8,329 bases of DNA from Treponema sp. Lineage in GTDB: Bacteria > Spirochaetota > Spirochaetia > Treponematales > Treponemataceae. Shown here one piece after another: positions 1-6,341 of the stretch. The translations under genes were made by a program, and so were the position numbers. Below the pieces are notes generated by a model. That model was given only the letters and a program-made list of their open reading frames with translations. It made no database searches and had not been told where the DNA came from. The stretch lies in contig DLYJ01000185.1 of the NCBI GenBank assembly GCA_003447785.1, positions 1 through 8,329 on the forward strand. Reading direction: 5' to 3'. Position 1 is the stretch's first letter; the number at the start of each line of letters is the position of its first letter.

Positions 1-1239
1 GCAAAAATGCTCAAAAGAAATCCTGATTCAAAATTTATGGTAATTCACTCGGATATCAAGGGCTTTAAGTTTTTGAATCAGAAACTCGGACTTCAAAAAG
101 GTGACGAAATTCTTGCACAGTTTGCAAATTCAATTTTTTCCAAGACTGACCCGTACAACCGAATAATGTGCCGCGGATATGCAGACCATTTTTATTCACT
201 TATTAAAATACACTCAGTTCATAAGGCAATGACGATTCTGCACAAACACATAGACATACTGGAAAAACGAATCGCAGCACAGGAAATTCAGTATACACCG
301 CGCTTTGGTGTTGTATTCCGGCTTCCTGACAAAAAACGCGGTTCATCAGAAACGATCCAGAGCCTTATCGCAAAGGCTGAATTTGCAACGTCCCAGATTA
401 AGGGCAATGCCCTCCAGACAATCAGCATTTATGACTCAAAGGCACAGAAAAAATCTACGGAAGAAAACTATATCGAATCGCACATGCAGGACGCCCTTGC
501 AAACGGCGAATTCTTTGTAGTTTACCAGCCAAAAATCGATCTTGAGTCAGAAAAAATCGTGGGAGCAGAAGCCCTTGTCCGATGGGATAACCAAGAGCTG
601 GGCTACATGCCGCCAAACAAATTCATTCCGATTTTTGAAAGGAACAACTTTATTGTTAAACTTGATTTTTATGTTTACGAACAGGTATGTAAATTCCTGC
701 GGCACTGCCTGGACGAAGGACTTCCTGTAGTTCCAGTTTCTGTAAACATGAGCCGTAACCACAACAAGCCGGACCGTTTTGTTCACGACTTTGCAGCGCT
801 GGTTAAGTCTTACGATATTCCGCCGTCTCTTATCGAAGTTGAACTTCTTGAACGCTCAAGCATGGACAAAAATATTCTTCGTGATATTACGGTTCTGCTT
901 CATGAACACGGATTTAGTGTTGCCATGGATGATTTTGGAAGCGGCGAGTCTTCGCTTAATATGCTTTCTATGATTCCGGTTGATATCTTAAAGTTTGACC
1001 GCTCATTCCTTTACGAAAACAATGCTCCGATTAAACTGGACGAAAAAATTACAAACTTTATCACTCAACTTATTGAACTGGGCAAAAACCTTAAAAAGCA
1101 GACAATATTTGAGGGCGTTGAAACAGAAGAACAGATAAACTTCCTCCGCAACATAAAGTGCGATATGGTTCAGGGTTACTTCTATTCCCGCCCTCTTAAT
1201 GCAGAAAATTATGTGGACTTTGTAAAAGCCCACAAATGA
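1..1239 (+). CDS. GGDEF/EAL-domain cyclic-di-GMP phosphodiesterase, 5' end missing
   Basis: The frame is open to the left edge, so the Met codon at position 7 is probably internal and the true start lies outside the window. Numbering below is from that Met. Residues 10-145 resemble a GGDEF fold (SDIKGF and GDEIL segments), but the signature is YADHF at 58-62, so cyclase activity is unlikely. Residues 155-410 form a full EAL domain with the residues known to matter for cyclic-di-GMP hydrolysis: EAL at 188-190, N247 (SVNMS), E279, D308-D309 (DDFGSG), K329 (LKFD), E369 (EGVET) and Q389 (QGYF). The inferred role is cleavage of cyclic-di-GMP to pGpG, with the degenerate GGDEF as a possible regulatory module. 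Any sensor domain or membrane segment upstream is not visible. The usual Tyr/Phe after DDFGSG is Glu (E314). The gene converges on asd; the 23-base gap has only a weak AT-only inverted repeat and no clear terminator. Confidence 0.93.
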   Translation, partial: AKMLKRNPDSKFMVIHSDIKGFKFLNQKLGLQKGDEILAQFANSIFSKTDPYNRIMCRGYADHFYSLIKIHSVHKAMTILHKHIDILEKRIAAQEIQYTPRFGVVFRLPDKKRGSSETIQSLIAKAEFATSQIKGNALQTISIYDSKAQKKSTEENYIESHMQDALANGEFFVVYQPKIDLESEKIVGAEALVRWDNQELGYMPPNKFIPIFERNNFIVKLDFYVYEQVCKFLRHCLDEGLPVVPVSVNMSRNHNKPDRFVHDFAALVKSYDIPPSLIEVELLERSSMDKNILRDITVLLHEHGFSVAMDDFGSGESSLNMLSMIPVDILKFDRSFLYENNAPIKLDEKITNFITQLIELGKNLKKQTIFEGVETEEQINFLRNIKCDMVQGYFYSRPLNAENYVDFVKAHK

Positions 1240-1262
1240 TCATCGTTTTGAATTATTTTTAA

Positions 1263-2360
1263 TTAGTCAAAAAATCCTTTTGCCTTGAGAAGCTCAGCGT
1301 TCAAAATGCCGCCCAGAGCTGCACCGCGCTTTGTGTTGTGGCTCAATGCAACAAATTTGATGTCAAATACATTGCACTTTCTCAGGCGGCCAAGAACACA
1401 TGCCATTCCCTTTTCAGTATCTCTGTCGCGATTTGGCTGCGGACGGTTTTCTTCTTCGCGGTAAACAATCGGATGTTCAGGGGCAGAAGGAAGTTTGAGT
1501 TCCTGTGGAAGTGATGTAAATTCGCGCCATACACGGAGAACTTCTTCCAGTGAAGGCTTTTTATCTTCAGGAAGGTCAAATTCAAGGTTAACACTTGCTG
1601 TATGTCCGTCAATTACAGGAACGCGGGTACAGGTTGAACTTACAATCGGGCCCGGTGCATTTTCGATTTTTCCGTCTTTTACGGTTCCCAGGATTTTGAG
1701 ACATTCTTTTTCTGTCTTTTCTTCTTCACCGCCGATGTATGGAACGATGTTATCAATCATGTCAAAACTTGCAACGCCCGGATAACCTGCGCCGGAAACT
1801 GCCTGAAGGGTTGTAACGATCATTCTCTTTACAGGATATCCTGCCTGCTGCAATGCATAGAGAGGCATCATGTATGTCTGGAGCGAACAGTTTGGTTTTA
1901 CGGCAATAAAGCCCTTGTCCCAGCCGTGGTGCTTTTTCTGTTCCTTGATAACTTCAAGATGAGCAGCGTTGATTTCTGGAATGAGCATCGGAACATCTTC
2001 TGTCCAGCGGTTTGCACTTGCGTTTGAAACAACAGGGATTCCTTCAGCGGCGTATGCTGCTTCGAGAGCCTTGATTTCATCTTTGCTCATTTCCAGCGCA
2101 CTGAATACAAAACGGCATTTTCCTAAAGCGGCTTTGGCATCGTTTGCATCCTGAACGGTAAGATCCTTTACATCTGCAGGAATATCAGCGCCGATAAGCC
2201 AGCGGTTTTTTACAGCTTCTTTATAAAGTTTGCCTGCTGAGCGTGGACTTGCAGCAACATAAGTTACTTTGAACCATGGATGATTTTCCAGGAGTTTGAT
2301 GTAGCGCTGTCCAACCATACCGGTTGCGCCCAGAACGCCAACGTTGATTTTTTCTGACAT
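1263..2360 (-). CDS. asd: Aspartate-semialdehyde dehydrogenase, archaeal/eukaryotic type
   Basis: This cytoplasmic enzyme reduces aspartyl phosphate to aspartate semialdehyde with NADPH, the branch point to lysine/diaminopimelate and to homoserine, threonine and methionine. The 365-residue protein opens with a Rossmann nucleotide-binding motif (GATGMVGQ, 11-18). The catalytic Cys is C158 in KPNCSLQ, and H253 in DGHTASV is the likely catalytic His. The C-terminal ENRPQPNRDRD stretch (305-315) is typical of the archaeal/fungal Asd branch rather than the classical enterobacterial one. I chose the start at 2360 (MSEKINVG) because GGAG lies six bases upstream and the Rossmann strand follows at once. 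A longer frame from 2402 would add 14 unconserved residues and overlap the dapA stop. It lies 29 bases after dapA on the same strand, and DapA uses its product, so co-transcription is very likely. Confidence 0.96.
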   Translation of the reverse strand: MSEKINVGVLGATGMVGQRYIKLLENHPWFKVTYVAASPRSAGKLYKEAVKNRWLIGADIPADVKDLTVQDANDAKAALGKCRFVFSALEMSKDEIKALEAAYAAEGIPVVSNASANRWTEDVPMLIPEINAAHLEVIKEQKKHHGWDKGFIAVKPNCSLQTYMMPLYALQQAGYPVKRMIVTTLQAVSGAGYPGVASFDMIDNIVPYIGGEEEKTEKECLKILGTVKDGKIENAPGPIVSSTCTRVPVIDGHTASVNLEFDLPEDKKPSLEEVLRVWREFTSLPQELKLPSAPEHPIVYREEENRPQPNRDRDTEKGMACVLGRLRKCNVFDIKFVALSHNTKRGAALGGILNAELLKAKGFFD

Positions 2361-2366
2361 ATATAT

Positions 2367-2370
2367 CTCC
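2367..2370 (-). promoter_or_regulatory. Ribosome binding site that sets the asd start
   Basis: On the minus strand GGAG is followed by six bases (ATATAT) and then ATG at 2360-2358. This is a well-spaced Shine-Dalgarno sequence. It favours the MSEKINVG start over the upstream in-frame ATG at 2402, which would overlap the end of dapA. Confidence 0.8.
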
Positions 2371-2389
2371 AAAAAATTTTTTTCAATTA

Positions 2390-3304
2390 TCAAAGCTTGC
2401 ATTCTTTCAATGCAGATTCGATTACCTTTTTAGCGTCGTCTGTAACTTCTACCAGCGGAAGGCGGCATGGACCAGAAGGCATCTTTTTTACGCTCATTGC
2501 GTATTTGATTGAAGTCGGGTTTCCGTCCACGAAGGCTGCCTTAAAGAACGGCAGAAGTCTGTAGTGAATTTTACGAGCCTCTTCAAAATCGCCTGCAAGA
2601 GCCTTGTTTGCCATTTCTGCAACGATTTTTGGAGCAAGGTTTGAAACTACAGAAATAATTCCGTCACCGCCGCATGCAATTAAAGGAAGTGTAAGACCGT
2701 CGTCACCGCTCATTACCGAAAAATCAGGCTTTTTAGACTTGATTCTGGCGATAACTTCCATCATCTGGTTGATATTGCCGCTTGCTTCCTTTACGCCGGC
2801 AATGTTCGGAAGGCCTGCAATGCGTTCAAGCAGGTCAGTAGGAATATTCAATCCCGTGCGTCCCTGAATGTTGTAAACAACGATTGGAATTCCAACCTTT
2901 GAAACAGCTTCAAAGTGGCGGTAAATTCCTTCTTTTGAAGGTTTATTGTAATAAGGTGTTACTACGAGAGCAGCGTCTGCCCCGGCTTTTTTTGCGCGTT
3001 CACAGTACATAACTGCGTCTTTTGTGTTGTTGCTTCCTGCACCGAGGATAACCGGAATTTTTCTGCCGGTTGATTTTTCAAAAGCGCGGACTTCGTCCAT
3101 TACAATCTGAATAAGTTTGTCTTCTTCTGAGCCCGGTTTTTCATCGAGTGTGGGAGTTTCAGCAGTTGTTCCGAGAGGAACAAGACCATCGATTCCCTGT
3201 TCAAGCTGGAATTTTACATTTGTTCTGAATCCTTCGTAATCAACAGAACCATCCCCGTTCATCGGAGTAATCAAAGCGGTATAAGCGCCCTTAAATTTAG
3301 TCAT
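2390..3304 (-). CDS. dapA: 4-hydroxy-tetrahydrodipicolinate synthase (DapA)
   Basis: DapA condenses pyruvate with aspartate semialdehyde, the first committed step towards diaminopimelate and lysine, in the cytoplasm. The 304-residue protein is a TIM-barrel lyase of the DapA/NAL family. Visible motifs are GTTAE (45-49), which binds the carboxylate of pyruvate; VTPYYNKP (115-122), with the catalytic Tyr; YNIQGRTG (144-151), with the substrate-binding Arg and Gln where many relatives have Pro; and the Schiff-base Lys K172 in GVKEASGN. It is somewhat longer than the usual 290-300 residues, partly from a small charged insertion near 54-62. The start at 3304 is supported by AAGG six bases upstream and by the typical MTKFKGAYTALITP opening. 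It is the first gene of a dapA-asd operon, with an overlapping divergent promoter shared with the transporter gene. Aldolase relatives such as NanA are possible but less likely given the adjacent asd. Confidence 0.96.
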   Translation of the reverse strand: MTKFKGAYTALITPMNGDGSVDYEGFRTNVKFQLEQGIDGLVPLGTTAETPTLDEKPGSEEDKLIQIVMDEVRAFEKSTGRKIPVILGAGSNNTKDAVMYCERAKKAGADAALVVTPYYNKPSKEGIYRHFEAVSKVGIPIVVYNIQGRTGLNIPTDLLERIAGLPNIAGVKEASGNINQMMEVIARIKSKKPDFSVMSGDDGLTLPLIACGGDGIISVVSNLAPKIVAEMANKALAGDFEEARKIHYRLLPFFKAAFVDGNPTSIKYAMSVKKMPSGPCRLPLVEVTDDAKKVIESALKECKL

Positions 3305-3338
3305 ACAACACCTTCATGGATTTAAAAAAAGTTAGTTC

Positions 3339-3367
3339 ATTATGCTGAATTTTGACTTTTTATACAA
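3339..3367 (-). promoter_or_regulatory. Predicted sigma-70-type promoter of the dapA-asd operon
   Basis: On the minus strand a -35-like TTGTAT (3367-3362) is followed after 17 bases by CATAAT (3344-3339), five of six matches to the -10 consensus. Transcription would start near 3332, giving a leader of roughly 28 bases that carries the AAGG ribosome binding site. The -35 hexamer lies inside the palindrome at 3361-3377. Predicted from sequence only. Confidence 0.55.
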
Positions 3368-3379
3368 GTTTTGTATAAT
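3352..3379 (+). promoter_or_regulatory. Predicted strong sigma-70-type promoter of the MATE transporter
   Basis: TTGACT at 3352-3357, a 16-base spacer and a perfect TATAAT at 3374-3379 make this the best promoter match in the window. The expected transcription start is near 3386, only about two bases before the ATG at 3388. The message would therefore be nearly leaderless, or translation begins at a later codon. The -10 overlaps the right arm of the palindrome at 3361-3377. Confidence 0.65.
3361..3377. promoter_or_regulatory. Palindrome TATACAAGTTTTGTATA, possible operator
   Basis: Two perfect 7-base arms (TATACAA and TTGTATA) flank the 3-base spacer GTT. The right arm covers part of the plus-strand -10 and the left arm covers the minus-strand -35. 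A dimeric repressor bound here could therefore block both the transporter and dapA-asd. No regulator gene is visible nearby, and AT-rich palindromes can arise by chance, so the operator role is inference. Confidence 0.4.
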
Positions 3380-3387
3380 GCTCACAG

Positions 3388-4821
3388 ATGGTAACAGAAG
3401 ATAAAGAATCAGAGCCAATTGTCCTCTCAGAAAAAGAAGAAAGAAAGCGCCAGATGATTTTATCCGGCAGCAAGTTAAAAATCATTCTTTTAATTGCTCT
3501 TCCCCTCGTCTTTTACAACAGTTTAAATCAGATTTTTCAGCTTATAGACACAATCATCGCCTCAAATTTAAGCGCAAAAGTAGTTTCTACAGTAAGTTTT
3601 GTCGCTCAGATTGAAAGCATGATTCTTGCAATCGGCTCAGCCCTTGCCCTGGGCGGCGGCGTAATAATCAGCCGGAGCTACGGCGAAGGCGACATGCAGA
3701 AAGTTAAAACCCAGATAAGTACGCTTTTCTTTCTGTGTATTTTTATCGGCTGTGGAATTCTTGCAGTCATAATTCCCCTCGCATATCCGTTTTTAAAGCT
3801 TTTAAAAATGCCTGAGGATTTAATCGGCACCGGAACCGCATATTTTTCATTTGATGTAATCAGCATCATCTTTCAGTTTATAAACACAATTTACTTTGCA
3901 ACTTTAAAAAGCCGGGGAAACACAAAACAGGTAATGTACGGAAACACCCTTGTCCTCTTCATCAAAACCGCCCTCAACGTTTCCATCAGTGTTTCGGCAC
4001 AGCGCGGACTTTTTGACGCTGACAGGGCAATGCTTTTGCTTCCGGTTTCCACAATTGTCGCCCACGCAACGCTGACAGTCATCGCAATAATTTCCCTCAC
4101 ATCAAAAAAGAATCCGTTCAGGATCAGCCTCAAAAACTGTTCGTTTTCAAAACCGTTTCTGGGACCGCTTTTTAATCTGAGCATTCCGGTCTTTTTTGAA
4201 AAATTTACATTCAACTTTGGAAAGGTAATTGTAAATTCAATGTGTGCCTCTTTTGGTTCAATCGTAATCGGCGCCCTGGGTGTAAGCAACCGCCTGGGAG
4301 GACTTGTTACAAACCCGATGAACGGCTTTCAGGAAGCAGAAAGTTCCCTCATGAGCCAGAACATCGGTGCCAGAAACGTAAAGCGCGCCCTTGCAATCTT
4401 TTACACTACCCTTGCAATCAACCTGATTTTTGCCACATTCAGTTTTATCATCACGACCATCCTCAAGGAACCCATCATCGCGGCCTTTGCAAAGGGCAGC
4501 GGGGAATTTGCAGGCGAAATCGAAAAAATCTACATGTTTGAACGAATGGACGCCCTGCTGATGGCGGTCAACATTTCCGTAATGGGACTTTTGTATTCCT
4601 TCGGAAAAACCAGAGTTTCCATGGCAATAAACATTATCCGCCTGTTCGGTTTCAGAATTCCGCCCCTTCTGATTTTTATGAATGTACCTTATCTGCGGGA
4701 ACACCTGGGAACAATGGCCGTGGGAATCGCGATGCTGATGAGCAACGCATTGAGCGGAATCATTGCAGGAATCACCGCAATAATTTTTATAAGAAAACTC
4801 AAGCGCCAGGGCACGGTGTAA
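3388..4821 (+). CDS. MATE-family multidrug/toxin efflux transporter
   Basis: This is a polytopic inner-membrane protein of up to 477 residues, expected to export an organic substrate in exchange for Na+ or H+. It has about a dozen hydrophobic segments in two related halves. The first spans roughly residues 30-240, with SRSYGEGDMQKVK at 95-107. The second spans roughly 258-470, with MSQNIGARNVKRA at 322-334. These loops match the R-x-x-G-x-G-D and Q-N-x-G-A patterns characteristic of MATE proteins. Substrate cannot be read from sequence. The first 22 residues are highly charged (EDKESE, EKEERKRQ) and precede the usual MATE opening, so M23 at 3454 is an alternative start. That choice gives 455 residues, close to the family norm, though only a weak AGAAAG-like purine stretch precedes it. 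The start at 3388 has no Shine-Dalgarno sequence and lies about two bases after the predicted transcription start. It is divergent from dapA. Confidence 0.93.
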   Translation: MVTEDKESEPIVLSEKEERKRQMILSGSKLKIILLIALPLVFYNSLNQIFQLIDTIIASNLSAKVVSTVSFVAQIESMILAIGSALALGGGVIISRSYGEGDMQKVKTQISTLFFLCIFIGCGILAVIIPLAYPFLKLLKMPEDLIGTGTAYFSFDVISIIFQFINTIYFATLKSRGNTKQVMYGNTLVLFIKTALNVSISVSAQRGLFDADRAMLLLPVSTIVAHATLTVIAIISLTSKKNPFRISLKNCSFSKPFLGPLFNLSIPVFFEKFTFNFGKVIVNSMCASFGSIVIGALGVSNRLGGLVTNPMNGFQEAESSLMSQNIGARNVKRALAIFYTTLAINLIFATFSFIITTILKEPIIAAFAKGSGEFAGEIEKIYMFERMDALLMAVNISVMGLLYSFGKTRVSMAINIIRLFGFRIPPLLIFMNVPYLREHLGTMAVGIAMLMSNALSGIIAGITAIIFIRKLKRQGTV

Positions 4822-4830
4822 CATTCAGTT

Positions 4831-4910
4831 TCCGGGCGCGGTCCTCCGGCAAGGCAATCCGGCGGGGCAAGCGAACGAGGCTCCGGGCAAGGCACCCGGC
4901 AAAGCACCCG
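4831..4910. repeat. GC-rich block of degenerate short repeats between the MATE gene and aroC
   Basis: About 80 bases, much richer in G and C than the flanks, contain four imperfect copies of a CCGGCAAGGCA-like unit: TCCGGCAAGGCAA (4845-4857), TCCGGCGGGGCAAG (4858-4871), TCCGGGCAAGGCA (4882-4894) and CCCGGCAAAGCACC (4895-4908). A related TCCGGGCGCGG begins the block. Within it CCGGG (4883-4887) can pair with CCCGG (4895-4899) over a 7-base loop. A run of eight T residues follows at 4921-4928, about 20 bases further on, so the block may help end MATE transcription, but this is not a canonical terminator. I see no reading frame worth calling here. Confidence 0.5.
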
Positions 4911-4929
4911 TATGATACAGTTTTTTTTA

Positions 4930-4958
4930 TTTTCATTTTTGCGTTTATATGCTATATT
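4930..4958 (+). promoter_or_regulatory. Predicted extended -10 promoter of aroC
   Basis: TGCTATATT at 4950-4958 is an extended -10 element (TG, one base, TATATT). A weak -35, TTTTCA at 4930-4935, lies 17 bases upstream of the hexamer. The predicted start near 4965 leaves a leader of about 18 bases, which holds AGGAG at 4972-4976, six bases before the aroC ATG. Confidence 0.5.
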
Positions 4959-4982
4959 CACCAAAAAGCGCAGGAGTATGCT

Positions 4983-6089
4983 ATGAGTGGCAGCAGTTTT
5001 GGAAAATTATTTACAGTAACAACTTTTGGCGAAAGCCATGGAGCCGCTCTCGGATGTATCATTGACGGTGTTCCGGCCGGAATCAGGCTCGACCTTGATG
5101 AAGTTCAAGCCGCACTCAATCGGAGGAAGCCGGGCCAGAGCGCAAACGGCAAAAACAATGCTTCGGTTACAGCGCGCAAAGAAGACGATAAGGCTCAGTT
5201 TTTGAGCGGCGTTTTTGAAGGCGTAACTGAAGGAACTCCAATCGCGATTGTAATTCAAAACACAAGCCAGCATTCAAAAGACTACGGAAACCTTGCATCT
5301 ACTTTCCGCCCGGGCCATGCAGACTTAACCTACTTTTTAAAATACGGAACTCGGGATTACCGGGGAGGCGGACGCTCTTCTGGCCGAGAAACTGCAGCAC
5401 GCGTGGCAGCAGGTGCCGTTGCACTTCAGGTAATCAGGGCACTCTGCCCTGATGTAAAAATCACGGCCTACACCGAAGAGGCGGCAGGCGTAAAAATCAC
5501 TAAGGTCGATTTTTCCCAGATTGAACAGAACCCGCTGCGCGCCCCGGACAACGAAGCGGCGGCACTGATGAATTCAAAAATCGAAGAAATCCGCGCTCAG
5601 AAAAACACGGCAGGCGGCGTCATCGCATGTTCAATCACAGGAATCCCGGCAGGGCTCGGCGAACCGGTTTTTGACAAGGCAGACGCAGTTCTCTCTCATG
5701 CCATAATGAGTATCGGTGCAGTTAAGGGAATTGAATTCGGGGCGGGTTTTGAAGCAGCCTCATCTACAGGACTTGAAAACAATGACAGAATGAAGCCTTC
5801 TGCCGACAGAAAATCAGTTGAATTCATAACGAACAACGCGGGAGGCATTCTCGGCGGAATCTCTACCGGTGCCGAAATTTTCTTCCGTGCAGCCGTAAAG
5901 CCCGTTCCTTCCGTTTATGCCAGCCAGAACACAGTTCAATGGGATGGCGGCAGCTTTAATTCCACGGAACTCACGATTGAGGGCCGCCACGACGTTTGTC
6001 TCTGCCCCCGCATCGTACCGGTCATCGAAGCAATGAGCGCAATCGCCCTTGCAGACCTTCTCCTCCAGGCAAAAACATCAAAAATTTAA
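4983..6089 (+). CDS. aroC: Chorismate synthase
   Basis: AroC converts 5-enolpyruvylshikimate 3-phosphate to chorismate, the last step of the shikimate pathway and the precursor of aromatic amino acids and folate. It needs reduced FMN as cofactor. All three family signatures are present in the 368-residue protein: GESHGAALG at 16-24 with H19; STFRPGHADLTY at 106-117 with H112, running into GGGRSSGRETAARVAAGA at 128-145; and GRHDVCLCPR at 334-343. H19 and H112 correspond to the two conserved active-site histidines of the family. The usual Ala in RSSARET is Gly here, a conservative change. Length is typical of the family. No flavin-reductase domain is fused, so an external flavin reductase must supply FMNH2. 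The start is fixed by AGGAG six bases upstream. It appears to be transcribed alone, with its own promoter upstream and hairpins downstream. Confidence 0.97.
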   Translation: MSGSSFGKLFTVTTFGESHGAALGCIIDGVPAGIRLDLDEVQAALNRRKPGQSANGKNNASVTARKEDDKAQFLSGVFEGVTEGTPIAIVIQNTSQHSKDYGNLASTFRPGHADLTYFLKYGTRDYRGGGRSSGRETAARVAAGAVALQVIRALCPDVKITAYTEEAAGVKITKVDFSQIEQNPLRAPDNEAAALMNSKIEEIRAQKNTAGGVIACSITGIPAGLGEPVFDKADAVLSHAIMSIGAVKGIEFGAGFEAASSTGLENNDRMKPSADRKSVEFITNNAGGILGGISTGAEIFFRAAVKPVPSVYASQNTVQWDGGSFNSTELTIEGRHDVCLCPRIVPVIEAMSAIALADLLLQAKTSKI

Positions 6090-6100
6090 TTCATACGTCG

Positions 6101-6133
6101 AGTCAAGGCACGCATACGCTTAAAGCCTTGACT
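6101..6133. repeat. Inverted repeat 1 downstream of aroC
   Basis: AGTCAAGGC (6101-6109) pairs perfectly with GCCTTGACT (6125-6133) across a 15-base loop, starting 12 bases after the aroC stop. A short T-run follows at 6140-6144 after a CGCCG spacer, so it might weakly stop transcription. It is the first of three hairpins in a row. Confidence 0.55.
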
Positions 6134-6141
6134 TCGCCGTT

Positions 6142-6166
6142 TTTAGGGTTTGTAATAAACCCTAAA
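6142..6166. repeat. Inverted repeat 2 downstream of aroC
   Basis: TTTAGGGTTT (6142-6151) and AAACCCTAAA (6157-6166) are perfect 10-base arms around the 5-base loop GTAAT. There is no T-run after it on the plus strand, and none follows it on the minus strand, so it is not by itself an ordinary intrinsic terminator. Confidence 0.55.
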
Positions 6167-6169
6167 TGC

Positions 6170-6193
6170 AAGCCCGGATTTTTTTCCGGGTTT
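6170..6193 (+). terminator. Inverted repeat 3, probable aroC terminator
   Basis: AAGCCCGGA (6170-6178) pairs with TCCGGGTTT (6185-6193) with one G-U pair, around a loop of six T residues. The stem is GC-rich and ends in a short TTT before CCATG. It is the most terminator-like of the three hairpins, although the longest T-run is in the loop rather than after the stem. Confidence 0.45.
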
Positions 6194-6237
6194 CCATGAT
6201 AAAACCACATATTTTCTCTTTCTAAATTTGAAATTTC

Positions 6238-6246
6238 TGTTATACT
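6238..6246 (+). promoter_or_regulatory. Predicted extended -10 promoter of the pectinesterase gene
   Basis: TGTTATACT is an extended -10 element with a five-of-six match to TATAAT. No good -35 lies at the right distance; TTTCTA at 6219-6224 is weak. A start near 6253 implies a leader of almost 90 bases before the ATG at 6342, longer than for the other genes here. I could not recognise a riboswitch or other structured element in that leader. Confidence 0.4.
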
Positions 6247-6320
6247 GTATTAATACGCTGATTGGCAGTTCTGTTCAACCGGCACTTAAAATTCAATTTG
6301 ATCACGAATTATATTAAAAA

Positions 6321-6335
6321 AAGGAGAAACGGGAG
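6321..6335 (+). promoter_or_regulatory. Double Shine-Dalgarno sequence of the pectinesterase gene
   Basis: AAGGAG (6321-6326) lies 15 bases and GGGAG (6331-6335) six bases before the ATG at 6342. The second is ideally spaced and sets the start. The first is too distant for this ATG and may act as a standby site. Confidence 0.55.
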
Positions 6336-6341
6336 AAAATC

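Noticed and set aside
1240..1262. Possible bidirectional terminator between the first gene and asd
   Set aside because: Only a 5-base AT-only inverted repeat (AATTA and TAATT around four T residues, ending at the asd stop) is present. It has no GC stem and is too weak to call.
2361..2402. A longer asd reading frame starting at 2402 (MQALIIEKNF...)
   Set aside because: It overlaps the end of dapA, lacks a ribosome binding site, and adds residues not expected before the Rossmann motif. GGAG is ideally placed for the ATG at 2360.
4258..4824. A 188-residue minus-strand open frame antisense to the transporter gene
   Set aside because: Its His/Cys/Gln-rich composition has no recognisable motif, and it lies wholly against a well-supported MATE coding frame. 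It is a shadow frame.
4689..4964. A 91-residue minus-strand frame crossing the GC-rich block
   Set aside because: It overlaps the MATE 3' end and the repeat block, and its Pro/Arg/Cys-rich sequence reflects the repeat units rather than a protein.
5996..6199. A 67-residue plus-strand frame running from the end of aroC through the hairpins
   Set aside because: It starts inside aroC in another frame and spans the inverted repeats; there is no ribosome binding site or motif.
6253..6341. Possible riboswitch in the long pectinesterase leader
   Set aside because: I find no convincing stems or conserved riboswitch core in this stretch; length alone is not evidence.
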